64,000 nucleotides of DNA from Tupaia tana (taxonomy: Eukaryota > Chordata > Mammalia > Scandentia > Tupaiidae). The stretch spans positions 80,465,791 to 80,529,790 of the forward strand of contig JAKSZU010000013.1 of assembly GCA_026018925.1 (NCBI GenBank). Direction: 5' to 3'. Below, one piece after another: positions 54,652-64,000 of this stretch. How positions within the stretch are numbered: the first letter of the stretch is position 1; every line of letters starts with the position of its first letter. A program made the position numbers and the translations under genes. The notes below the pieces were generated by a model that ran no database searches, was not told the DNA's origin, and worked only from the letters and a program-made list of their open reading frames with translations.

Positions 54652-54906
54652 TCTTTTTTTTTTTAATTTTCTTATCAGAGGGCACGTGTGCTCACCAGCA
54701 AGAGATAGAGGAAGAGAGAAAGCACCCCCAGTTAGGGTATGGTCGTGCCGCAATCCTTTTTCCTTCGTTCCTACTTCCCATTAGGATCCTGAGCATACCC
54801 ACATGTACCCAGCAAGTTTTCCAAGGTGTCAGGGGCTCAGATTTGAACCACAGTATGCCATATGGGAATCCATCTCTCTTAACCACTATGCTACAGGGCA
54901 GGCCCT
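54652..54906 (-). mobile_element. SINE-D, old
   Basis: TTCTTATCAGAGGGCACGTG, CTCACCAGCAAGAGATAG, GTGCCGCAATCCTTTTTCC, AGGATCCTGAGCATACC and head CTACAGGGCAGGCCC. Reverse strand. Confidence 0.8.
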
Positions 54907-54934
54907 AAAACGTCTTATGCTCATGGATGTGAAG

Positions 54935-55500
54935 AATCAATATTGTCAAAATATCCACACTTTTCCACAGTGATTTACAGATTCAACATAATCCCTGGCG
55001 TTTTTCAAAGAATATGGGGAAAAAAAAAAAAAAAAAAACACTATAATTCACATAAAACCACAAAAGACCTCAAAAAGTAATCTTGAGGAAGAAGGACAAA
55101 GCTGAAGCTATCCCATTTTCTGATATCAAATTATATTTGTAAGGTATAGTAACCAAACAGTATAGTCTGGAAAACAAACACTTAGACCAATGGAACAGGG
55201 AACAAAAAGCATGTGAACACATTTAATGATGTTAATACAATGATGAAATATCCTTTTTTTTTTTTTTTTTTTGAGAGAGAGAGGTTTTTGCTATAAGGCA
55301 CGTGTGGCAATCCCTTCCTCCATTCTGCTCAAGGGATCTTGGACACGTACGCACACGCGCCTGGCGTGAGTTTAAGCCACCAGGTCTAGGACTCGATCCG
55401 CAGTCGACTACGTGGGAGTTCAGTGACATAGCCATTATGCCAACTGCTGGTACCCAATGATGAAATATCCTAATGACACATTTCTTAGAATGTATCCCCG
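54935..55500 (+). mobile_element. L1 ORF2 fragment, sense, carrying a SINE
   Basis: Matches the 3' third of L1 ORF2: GAATCAATATTGTCAAAATATC, GATTTACAGATTCAACATAATC, AAACCACAAAAGACCTC and TAGACCAATGGAACAGGGAAC follow the expected order. Frameshifts and a poly-A insertion at about 55020-55038 break the frame. Confidence 0.8.
55255..55454 (-). mobile_element. SINE-A (subfamily A1a) lacking the pyrimidine stretch
   Basis: Reverse strand. GGCACGTG joins directly to GCAATCCCTTCC, so the body part with the TCTCTCTGTC stretch and the C/G dyad is deleted. Perfect 17 bp target duplication CAATGATGAAATATCCT at 55238-55254 and 55455-55471. Confidence 0.92.
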
Positions 55501-55505
55501 TTGTA

Positions 55506-55665
55506 GGGGAAAGCAGATGGCGTGGTGTTTAAGTGCACTGGATGCCCACATGGCTGACCATAGTTGAAGTCCTAGACCTGTTGGCTTGCTTTCTCACTTT
55601 CCCTCTCTCTCTCTGTGTCTCTGTCTCTCTCTGGTCAAATTAAAAATAATAATGATGATAAATCA
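55506..55665 (+). mobile_element. SINE-B
   Basis: Head GGGGAAAGCAGATGGCGTGG, weak B box TAGTTGAAGTCC, CTTGCTTTCTCACTTTCCC, then GGTCAAATTAAAAATAATAATG tail. Target duplication not clear. Confidence 0.85.
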
Positions 55666-55699
55666 AATCATTTTTTTAAAAAAATATGTATACCTATTG

Positions 55700-58560
55700 T
55701 TAAGTGACACGTGACTATAGACATAATTTTCATTTGTCAGTTATATGTCTATAAAACTTCAAAGATAAATAATTTTTAGCTTCTTTGACCCAGATTTTGT
55801 CTGGCTCCAGTGTTTTTATAAGCTAAGCAGGGTCAGGTGCAAATTGTTATTTACAGAGAAGAAACTGAGGCAGTGACCTGCCAGACAGTAGGTTTGCACA
55901 CAGTTCTCCTGAGTCAGGCATGCCAACACTTAACTGTCTAACCCAACTTCCATACCTCATTTTCTGTTGGCTAACAAAACTCTGAATTTATTCATGTGAC
56001 CATGTACACAGGCCCAGATAAACAATCATAATTGGTAGACACCAGTCCTGACAACCTATAATATTTCCTTTCATCAGTGATTTACAGAGTTGAGCAAGTG
56101 ATCTAATTCAGCCAATGAAACCTAAAAAAGATTCTCCCACCTTCATTAACAGAGATACAGAAAAACAAAAAGGCCTTTTGCTGCCTCACCTGCTCACTTA
56201 CTTCCTACTTGTGAGATCACTCTGTGAGAACATGATGCTTGGCACTAGAGCGGCCATTTTGTGATCATGAGGAGAAACGCTGCATACAAACTGAAGAAAA
56301 TAGACTCAAAGACCAAAGCAATCATAATCCTTGAGGACACTGTTTAGCTGTAAATCAAATCTGAGTCCTCATACTACACTAGACAGCCTACTAATCCGAT
56401 AGCAAATGGCCTTAGAGTTAAGCAATTCATCTGGTGATTTCTGTTACTTGCAGTTATACTTATTTTAAAGATATACTAAAAACACTTCCATTGATGTCTA
56501 AAATTTTAAACTGTAATTTGTTATTGGGAAAGCATGTTCTTCAAGAGCAGGGGCTTTCTGGTCTTTCAGCCTTGTATTCCCAAGTCCCAAACCAGGACCT
56601 GGCATTATACAGCCGCTCAGTAAATGCATATATACCTGTGTAGGCAAATATAACATGTTTCAAGAAGAGAAGCTAACATTTGCTGACTGCCTAGCACAAG
56701 CCGGCACTTGCCTTACCAGATTTTTCAATCCAGTGTGGTACAAAGGGAAGGACAGTGTGAGCTCTATCTCCCAGGGTAGACACTACACTAAGGGGTGCAC
56801 TGCTTGTGAAGAATTTTCAAATAATGTCTAAAATAGAGTTGGTCTGCTCTTTATTATCACTAAGAGCCAGAAATTCTAAACAATGTATGTGATAAAATGC
56901 TCCTCCTTGAGAAAAAATGTTTTCTTAGTCTAAGTTCTAAACAATTGTTGTGTTTATTACTGAATTTTCATAATATAGATGTGTAAGCTTTAAATTAACA
57001 CTTTCATTTGTTATTTATCCTTTAATAAACACTATATTCTACACAGATGTTAATTCAGAGAGCTCCCAGTTATACACACAGGCCCCAGCAGTTACGGGTA
57101 CATGGATTGAGGTTAGGTATGTGGCCATTTGGAACGATTCTGGTTTGTTTAAGGTAAGATTCATGTGCCTAGAGGTGGTTGCACTACCTAGCTTTATATT
57201 TTAACAGGTGATTCTGAATGAACATCAACAGCACAGTGATTGAAAAGGGTGAATACACAGAACTAGAATTACGTCATTTCTGATATTCTATAGGACTACA
57301 TGGAGAATTAATTTCCATTTAAGACATAAACCAGTAAGAAGAAGAAAGGTAAAGAGAATTATGTTTTGGGCTGATAAGCACAAATTTCAGTTCATAAATG
57401 AAGTATCATTCTGAATTTGAATTTTCTGATGTGAAATGTCAGATAACATTAATTAGACATCAAAAACACAAACAAACAGAATTAGTCCAGTAAAATACTA
57501 TTCTTTAAATTAAATCCTTGGCACACAGAAATTGTGGAGAAGGCTATACAAGGACAACAAAAAAGTCTGAAATTGGATGTTTTTGCACAGGAAAAAGATT
57601 CAGATTTCAAGGAAAAATGCCAGAGAAACAATAAAAGATGCTAGTCTTACATTGCTAAAAGAAATATAAAAGGATATTAAACTGTGTCAATAATCTTTAT
57701 AAGGAACTGGACACTTGTTCTGAAGCAATTAAGCAAAGAATGTTAATATCAGTTATCATAAACCCATCTCCCCTAATTTTTATAGAAGATTATAACATGT
57801 AATTTATATTTTTGATGAATTTTCTGGTATTTTCAGTGGTTTTTTTTCTCTCTTAAGTTTCAGAAATATGTGAAAGATAGAATTGATTCTAAAGAAACAA
57901 AAATGTTGCCAGGAGAACAATTTCAGGACTTTATTGGGAAGTGGAATTTTCATCAATCTGCTAAATGTATCCTTATGTTTAATACATTTCCCAATTATTT
58001 GTGTGTCTGTTGATTTTTTAAATATTTTTTAGCTTAAAACCGAAATTGTTGATCATATGAGGGAATACAGGTGTGCCAGGGTGGTGGTTATGCTTTCTGT
58101 TAGACATAAATAAGCAAAGACCAATTTACACAAAAGTCATTGACAAATTTGCAAAAGGTACAAAAACTAAAATGCTTATGTTCTTTTGTACAAATAGATA
58201 TAAACTTTTTTCCTTCTTAAAATATACATTAATGTAATTAGAAAGTATTAACACTGTACATTTTTCATTTTTTAAGGAATGTAATGTTTTAATGACATGA
58301 CTATATATATGTTCACATGAAGTTTTACTGTCTTCATATTTTTCTTGTTATTTGTATTCATTCATTTCATGATCATTACTGAAGAGCACTGTCACTTAGA
58401 GAAGGCAGGTGTGCAGAACCATCTGCCTCCATGTGTCAAACGTGCTAGGCACACCATTTTCAGCAGTAGGGTTTTCCAAAAGAGAAAAACAAAATGCAGC
58501 CAAGTTACGTGTTCAAGGTCCTAAATTTAGTTGCTGTTATAAGGGGAGTCTTCATGAGTA
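55700..58560. other. Long AT-rich unique region
   Basis: About 2.9 kb with only a MIR piece (55845-55960, AAGAAACTGAGGCAGTGACC, minus strand). There are no CpG clusters and no recognised exon. The longest nearly repeat-free stretch here, which fits intergenic or intronic DNA. Confidence 0.5.
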
Positions 58561-58579
58561 TTCAGACATTGCCATTCTT

Positions 58580-58839
58580 TCTTCTTTTTCTTTTTAGAGA
58601 GAGATTTTTGCTATAGAGCATGTGTGCGTGCTAGGGAGACAGAGACAGACAAAAAACAAGAAATCACACCACCAGGGGAGGGGTGGCCAAGCCACAATCC
58701 CTTCTCTGTTCTCCTCTCAGGATTTTGCACATGCATGCACACAAGTCCAGTGTGTTTCAAGTTGCTGGGTCCAAGACTCGAACCGCTGTCAACTACAGGG
58801 GAGTCCAGTGATGTAACTATTACCTCATCTGCTGGTACC
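58580..58839 (-). mobile_element. SINE-A (A2-like)
   Basis: Reverse strand; head ends CTCATCTGCTGGTACC. Target duplication CAGACATTGCCATTCTT (58563-58579) matches 58840-58856 with one change. Frames on both strands here are artefacts. Confidence 0.9.
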
Positions 58840-58856
58840 CAGATATTGCCATTCTT

Positions 58857-59780
58857 AGTGATAGACCTCACCAACTCAGCCCACTCATGGGGCAAAACTC
58901 ACCCTGAGTTGCTAGATAGAACAGTATAGTTAACTGCATGACTACTCATATATTTTACTTGAACACAAGTCCACCCCTTCTAAAGCCTTTCACCCAAACA
59001 AATTTTCCCACTAAAAAAATAAATATGAAATGTAAAACAGTCTATATATGTAAGCAAAAACATTATCCAATCCCTATTTATTATGATTCATACATATACA
59101 ATGTACTTGCTTATACTTTTGGTAACATTACATTTCTAGTAAAGTTTATTAAAAACAGAACTCTTAGAGAGATGCAAAGGGAATCACTGTGAAAATGTAC
59201 AATAAACCCCATGCTCCCAGCTTCATTCCCCTAGTTAATACGGTTCTTGAATATATACATAGGAAAGGCATATGGGTCCCTTCTCAGTTGTGTTATATTA
59301 TAGTCCGTTTCCATGGGAATACATACTAAGGAGATGAAATCATGATGTACTCTAGGAGGTGCTAATAACTCAACAGGGCATAATAACCCACTAAAAATAT
59401 CTACATTCACATAAAATATGGCAAAGAAGAATAATGGAAATTTAGGGGAGAGGAAATGAGTACCACAGACATGGCCGACCAAGTTGACACTAATGCCATG
59501 CTAAGTTTTACAGCTGGGTCATATGTAATATTACAATATCACCAATTGCAATTTAACTTGTTTAGGGTCAGTGTTTACTTTTTGAGCATCTATTTCTCTT
59601 TCTTTCACTCTCTCCCTCTGTACTATAAAATTTCAACCTGATAGATATTTTTCATCCTTTCTTTTCTACTCTTTTAGTTATTTTCTCCCTTACGAAATGT
59701 ATCATTGTTATTGTGACCATTAAGAGCCAACTAATTTATAAAGATTATTTCATTTATGTTTCAGAGTGTTCTTGTCATGC
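58857..59780. other. Unique AT-rich non-coding sequence
   Basis: About 920 bases with no recognised repeat or exon. Confidence 0.5.
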
Positions 59781-59786
59781 AGAGGG

Positions 59787-60010
59787 TTTTTTTTTTTTTT
59801 TTCTTGTGCTAGAGGGGACATGTACTCACTAGAGAGAGACAGAGAAAGAAGTTAAGCGAGAAAGCAAAACCCCTCCCCCAGGAGGGCTAAGTCATAATCC
59901 CTTCTCCTTTCAGGATTATGGGCACACACTCCAGGTGTGTTTTTCAAGCTGCTGGGTCTGTTGGCAATGTGGGATCTAGATGCCTTAACCACCACACCAC
60001 TGGCTAGCTC
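59787..60010 (-). mobile_element. SINE-D, old
   Basis: Poly-T, TTGTGCTAGAGGGGACATG, CATAATCCCTTCTCC, TTTCAGGATTATGGGC, TTTTTCAAGCTGCTGGG and a head ending CACTGGCTAGCTC. Reverse strand with a partly deleted body. Confidence 0.75.
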
Positions 60011-60029
60011 AGGAATTATTATTATTGTT

Positions 60030-60130
60030 TATTTTTTCTATTTCGTTGCTGAGGAAATGGAAAGAGAGGTCAGTACAACACATAAGTAAGATGTAGGACT
60101 CTAAACTGGGTCCCTCTGGACCCCTTTCCT
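60030..60130 (-). mobile_element. MIR fragment
   Basis: GCTGAGGAAATGGAAAGAG and GTAAGATGTAGGACTCTAAAC fit a minus-strand MIR. Confidence 0.5.
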
Positions 60131-60585
60131 AAACCTCACTTCCTCACTGAAGGTGCTCCCATCTTATCTGATTCAGAATCAGCAGCTTATAAACATCCTG
60201 TGAAATATGATGACTTTTTGAAGACATAACAAGAATCTCAGTCTGGCCTCCAGCTTCTCAGCATAGCTAATCAGCAAGGAAGAAGGTACATGAGGAGCTC
60301 TTTCTATGGGTCAAATGTCGTGATGGTTGGGCAAACAAAATTCAAAATATGTGCACCTAATGAAAAGGTAGGAAAGGAAGGGAGAATACCACAACGAAGG
60401 GATCTGAGAATGTCCGTGATGGGCCTCATGAAATCATGTGTAAGCCCCATGAAAGAGGCTGAGGCTCCAGATAAAGAAGCTCTTTTCACAAAGGACTTAT
60501 ACGCGGAACATAAGTTATATAGACCAGGGCACAACACGTCCAGTGGGAGAAAGGACACTACCTAGCTCTGCATGGAAGATGACAT
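60131..60585. other. Unique sequence with opposed 91- and 84-codon frames
   Basis: Frames at 60290-60565 (+) and 60304-60558 (-) overlap fully. Neither resembles a protein I know, and at most one could be real. No splice or promoter context is visible, so I do not call a gene. Confidence 0.3.
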
Positions 60586-60589
60586 GGTT

Positions 60590-60970
60590 TTTGTGTCAGT
60601 TAGGGTCAGTTATCTGCGGTATCAAATAGTAAAATAGGTCAAGCTAGAAGTGTTTCTCATGTTGGTTGGTTGCTTTTGCTTTTGTGGTGTGTGAGTGTGT
60701 GCTCAGAAATAGTTCACGGCCATTCTAGGTTGACAGGGCAGCTCTGTTCACAAATCATTTGAAGATCCATGCTCCATCACCTTTAACACATCATTTCCAA
60801 GGTCACTCTGGACACTAACATCCAGAGGGTGGAAAGTTTGTAGTCACCCATGGGAGACTCAACTGACCAGGCTGGAAGTGGTGCCTCTCACTTGCACTCA
60901 CATCTGCTAGTTTGAAATTGTCACATAGCCAAATCTCAGCATGAGGGTACCTGGGAAATGTTACCTTGCT
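60590..60970 (-). mobile_element. Old LTR-like interspersed repeat, family unresolved
   Basis: GTGTCAGTTAGGGTCAGTTAT, ACTGACCAGGCTGGAAGTGG and CACTTGCACTCACATCTGC resemble a repeat common in placental genomes. I cannot name it safely. Confidence 0.4.
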
Positions 60971-61828
60971 AAACACTTATGAAGAAAAGAAAATGGGTTA
61001 GTAACCAGATAATGGACTCCAGAGAACACATCTCATTGGAACGGGAAGTTTTGGGATGTCAGATAATAAACTCAGATATAAGCATCCTCAGAGGGGATTC
61101 CACTGTCTATGGTGGAAAATCAACACCTGTAGTTAGTGGCTTCCTAGTCAGCAAGGAAGGCCAGTGGGAGTGGACATTAACCAATAAGAGCCAGAAAGAA
61201 GGTGCTGTTACCCTGATGAAGCAGAGATGCCTGTCTGCTCAGAGGAAGGGAAAGGAATTTGAGTAACAACTGCAGAACAAGAGCCAGGATTACCTAAATG
61301 TATTAAGGGCTTATTTTTAAATATTCAGACAGTAAAATAAGGAAAGAAAAAAGAAATAAATAATACTATCATTCCTCTTGAGAGTAAAAATATTAATACT
61401 TTGATGTACTCCTTGCTATACCAAGCTCTCTCTTCTCTATTTTCTGCCTTTCTTCTCATCCTCTCCCTCTCTCCTCTGCAAGTACAGATTCGTATTTTCA
61501 GTATTAAAGACTTTTATTCCTGTATTAAGTAGACACCATATAAATAATTGAGTCAATCCTCCATAAATAGAATTTTTGGTCTGTTTCTTCTTTCTTTTTA
61601 CTTATCTATATATTTCTGTTTATTAATAAAGCTTCAATAAATATCTTTGTTCATATATCTTCAGTCAGTTATCTTAAGAATTCTGAGACAAAATAACTGA
61701 TGCACTATAAATCATTCATACCTACATATTCCAAGAAAAATTCCAAGGCAAAACAATTGATGCATTATACATCATTCATACTTACATATTTGGGTGTACA
61801 ATCCTAAGAACATGTACATTTAGAACTT
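60971..61828. other. Unique non-coding sequence
   Basis: A 95-codon frame at 60979-61266 has no recognised domain. 61680-61790 contains a short diverged direct repeat (TGATGCACTATAAATCATTC and TGATGCATTATACATCATTC). Confidence 0.4.
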
Positions 61829-61847
61829 TTAAATGTATTACATTTTT

Positions 61848-62099
61848 TAGAGGTTTTTGCCATAGGGTACCTGTGCTTGCTAGAGAGAGAAAGAGACAGA
61901 GACTGTGAAAAGAAAAGTGAGAAATCACGCCCCAGGGGGATGGTCACCCTGCAATATCTTCTCCTCTATTCTCCTCCTAGGATCTTGGGTGCATACACAT
62001 ATACCCAGCATGATTTTCATGCCACCAGGTCTGGGACTCGAATGGCTGTTGGCCATGTGGGAGTCTAGCAAAGTAACTACTATGCCATCTGATGGCCCT
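61848..62099 (-). mobile_element. SINE-A (A2-like, diverged)
   Basis: Reverse strand: TAGAGGTTTTTGCCATAGGG, GCCCCAGGGGGATGGTCACC, GGACTCGAATGGCTG, head CCATCTGATGGCCC. Flanks AAATGTATTACATTTTTT and AAATATATTACCAATTTTT look like an aged target duplication. Confidence 0.85.
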
Positions 62100-62132
62100 G
62101 AAATATATTACCAATTTTTTTCTAAATCCTGA

Positions 62133-62305
62133 GGGCTGGCAGGTAGCGTAATGGTTAAGGGCATTGGACTTCCTTCCACATGGCTGATTGTGGTTCAAGT
62201 CTCAGATTTGCTTTCTCAGTCTCTCTCTGTCTCTCTCTCTCATTCTCACTCTGTACCTCTCTAGTCAAATTAAATTAAATAAATAAGTAAAGTAAAATAA
62301 AATAA
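62133..62305 (+). mobile_element. SINE-B
   Basis: Head GGGCTGGCAGGTAGCGTAATGG with A box TAGCGTAATGG, B box GGTTCAAGTCT, short CTCTCTGTCTC body, and AGTCAAATTAAATTAAATAA tail. It lies 33 bases from an opposed SINE-A. Confidence 0.9.
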
Positions 62306-62454
62306 TTCTTAAAAAATTTTATCCATTTATCTTAGCAGTACTATACATGAGTACTTGATCCTATAGTTACCAACATTAAATATCTTTATATTTTTATTAT
62401 ACATTTGCATTTTTTAAAAAAGCAAAAACAGAGCACCCATTCTTATTTTGTATT

Positions 62455-62715
62455 TTTTCCCCTTTTTCTTCTCCTTTTGCCATAGAGCACAGGTACTCAC
62501 TGGAGAGACAGAGGAAGACAAAGAGAGGACAAGTGAGAAATCATCTCCAGAGGGGATGGCCACACTGCAATCTCTTCTTCCTCCATTCCTCTCAGGATTT
62601 GGGGTACACATATACATATACCCAGCATGATTGACAAGACACTGGGACCAGGACTTGAACTGGGATGAGCCATATGGGAGTCCAGCATCTTAATTACCAC
62701 ACCACCTGCTGCTCC
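62455..62715 (-). mobile_element. SINE-A/D intermediate
   Basis: Reverse strand: CCTTTTGCCATAGAGCACAGG, CACACTGCAATCTCTTCTTCC, GATTGACAAGACACTGGG, GGACTTGAACTGG and a head ending CACCTGCTGCTCC. Its features fall between SINE-A and SINE-D. Confidence 0.8.
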
Positions 62716-62876
62716 ATTAATTAATGTTTCTCTACTTACTAGGATAATATGGCATCTATTTAATATTTAAATGACATCTCTCATTTATTGAATTGAGTGC
62801 TCTCCCCATTATTGCTCCTTTTCAAAAACATTTTTCTATACTAATATTTATTTTTGTATGACCTTTAAGTATTTTT

Positions 62877-63038
62877 TAAACTTTATTCAACTTTATTTAT
62901 TTATTTAAATTTGACTAGAGAGAGAGCACGAGAGAGAGAGAGAGAGAGAGGGAAAGTGAGAAAGCAAGCCACCAGGTCCGAGACTTGAACCATGGTGGGA
63001 GTCCAGCGTCCTTAACCACCATGTCACCTGCTGGCCCC
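62877..63038 (-). mobile_element. SINE-B
   Basis: Reverse strand. Tail side TTATTTATTTATTTAAATTTG, a GA run, AAAGCAAGCCACCAGG, a shortened head, and CACCTGCTGGCCCC. Perfect 16 bp target duplication ACCTTTAAGTATTTTT at 62861-62876 and 63039-63054. Confidence 0.93.
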
Positions 63039-63204
63039 ACCTTTAAGTATTTTTATAAAAAGTATCAAGATTATGTTAAAAATATAGATTTGCCCAAAGA
63101 AAGATGGAATCATCAGAATATTTGTATAAGAACAAAGGAAGACTATTTATTTTCTCCTTTTATGATCTTCAATGAAGTTGCATAGGTTTTGTGGTTGTTT
63201 TTGT

Positions 63205-63560
63205 TGTTTTTAATATAAGTCCTGAATCTTCATTTTTGGAGTTTATTCCTAAATATTTTATACACTGATCTGTATTTTATATTGGAATATTTGCCATTGT
63301 TTTTCCTACCTGATCTTTCTAATTGCATATTTGCTTTTTAGTTAACAACCTTATAAATTTAACTTTTAATATTTAAGAACTTTTAGCTGATTTTTTCGAT
63401 TTTTATGAAATTGGAACTTTGACTTTTTTCCTGTATTTATATCTATTATTTTCTTTTCTTAGCTATCTGTATGTCTAGTTTTCCCAAAACAATGTGAATT
63501 AATAGACAAACTTGACTTATATCTGCCTTTGTGGAAATGACATGGTGTGTGAACATGTGT
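63205..63560 (-). mobile_element. L1 ORF2 fragment (old), antisense
   Basis: ATTTTTGGAGTTTATTCCTAA, ATATTTTATACACTGATCTG and GAATTAATAGACAAACTTGAC follow the reversed L1 ORF2 order. Strongly diverged and AT-rich. Confidence 0.55.
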
Positions 63561-63610
63561 TTGTATGGTGTGCATGTATGAATACATATGCATACGCATA
63601 CACATATGTA
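63545..63610. repeat. Degenerate TG/CA-rich tract
   Basis: Mixed TGTG and CATA units (GTGTGTGAACATGTGTTTG, then CATATGCATACGCATACAC), an old decayed microsatellite. Confidence 0.6.
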
Positions 63611-64000
63611 TCATATGAAGGTAAAAGCACTTCAATTCTGTTCCTCCAAGAGTTTCAATAAGGAGCAATTGATAAAACTCAGTAAACGCCCTTTAAATAT
63701 CTATAACAGTACTTACAGGATGTAATTTCCACAGCTTGGTTTTGTATTTGTCAAAGAGTTCTAAGCAACAATTGAAGAATAAATTGGTTTCATTGTATTT
63801 ATTCTTTATAATAGGGAAGAGCAAATCACTTTGATCCTGCAAAACACATCTCCAGTAATCTCAAATTTAGCCATATTATTAAATCAACTTCAGAGCACTT
63901 TTAAAAATAAATGATGACATACAAATTGTCTAAGGAGAGCAAAATAATTGCCATGAAATTGAATAAATGTCAAGTAATTATGTGGAAAGCCTCAAACCTC
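63611..64000. other. Unique AT-rich non-coding sequence
   Basis: Sequence up to the window edge with no recognised repeat, exon or RNA gene. Confidence 0.5.

Noticed and set aside
60290-60565. Small gene from the 91-codon frame
   Set aside because: A frame of almost equal length lies on the opposite strand, there is no recognisable motif, and no splice or promoter signal stands out.
6548-63038. Alu, B1 or other 7SL-derived SINEs
   Set aside because: I looked for the GGCCGGGCGC/GGAGGCTGAGGC pattern and found none; the GCCGGGCGC text in SINE-A belongs to its own body.

Overview
The window looks like nuclear DNA from a placental mammal, from a gene desert or the inside of a very large intron. 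I find no protein-coding exon, rRNA or functional tRNA gene that I can support. All reading frames are short (at most about 184 codons), and most of them lie inside repeats. The mammalian assignment rests on old placental repeats: MIR and L2, several L1 3' ends, and two solo LTRs of the ERVL-MaLR (MLT1) type.

The main feature is a set of about 50 tRNA-derived SINEs in at least four related families, which I name here for convenience. SINE-A (about 240-290 bp) is the young, CpG-rich one. It has a tRNA-like head starting GGGACCAGCAG with Pol III A and B boxes, a unique body, a TCTCTCTGTC pyrimidine stretch, a CCTATAGCAAAAACCTCTC end and a poly-A tail, and it often sits between perfect 10-17 bp target-site duplications (TSDs). 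SINE-B (about 160-200 bp) has the same kind of head but a short body and an AT-rich tail after GGTCAAATTAAA. SINE-C (about 200-250 bp) is older, with an ACAGTGGTAAA-type head and an AATAAATAAA tail. SINE-D (about 230-270 bp) is an older, diverged relative of A. I saw no 7SL-derived repeat (Alu, B1, Tu type), and the families do not match the SINEs I know from primates, rodents, rabbits, carnivores, ungulates, bats, xenarthrans, afrotherians or eulipotyphlans. By elimination a colugo (Dermoptera) is my best guess. That is inference, not proof.

Layout: 1-9 kb is SINE-rich, with L1 3' ends at 4.0-4.8 (+) and 6.3-7.5 kb (-). 9-17 kb is mostly unique sequence with MIR and two MLT1 LTRs. 17-24 kb holds an old repeat split by newer SINEs, plus several L2 segments. 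24-30 kb is largely unique, with a CpG-bearing block near 28.6 kb. 30-43 kb has scattered SINEs and MIRs. 43-49 kb alternates SINEs with unique blocks. 49-56 kb has SINE-A, B, C and D, L2 and an L1 ORF2 fragment. 56-60 kb is AT-rich and nearly repeat-free. 61.8-63.0 kb is a four-SINE cluster followed by old L1.

There are no genes here to work together. The value is in transposon biology: three SINE-A subfamilies with linked diagnostic bases, one carrying an altered B box; a short mariner-like inverted-repeat element in three copies, one split by a SINE; nested SINEs; and a SINE head without a body. Boundaries marked 'about' are read by eye.
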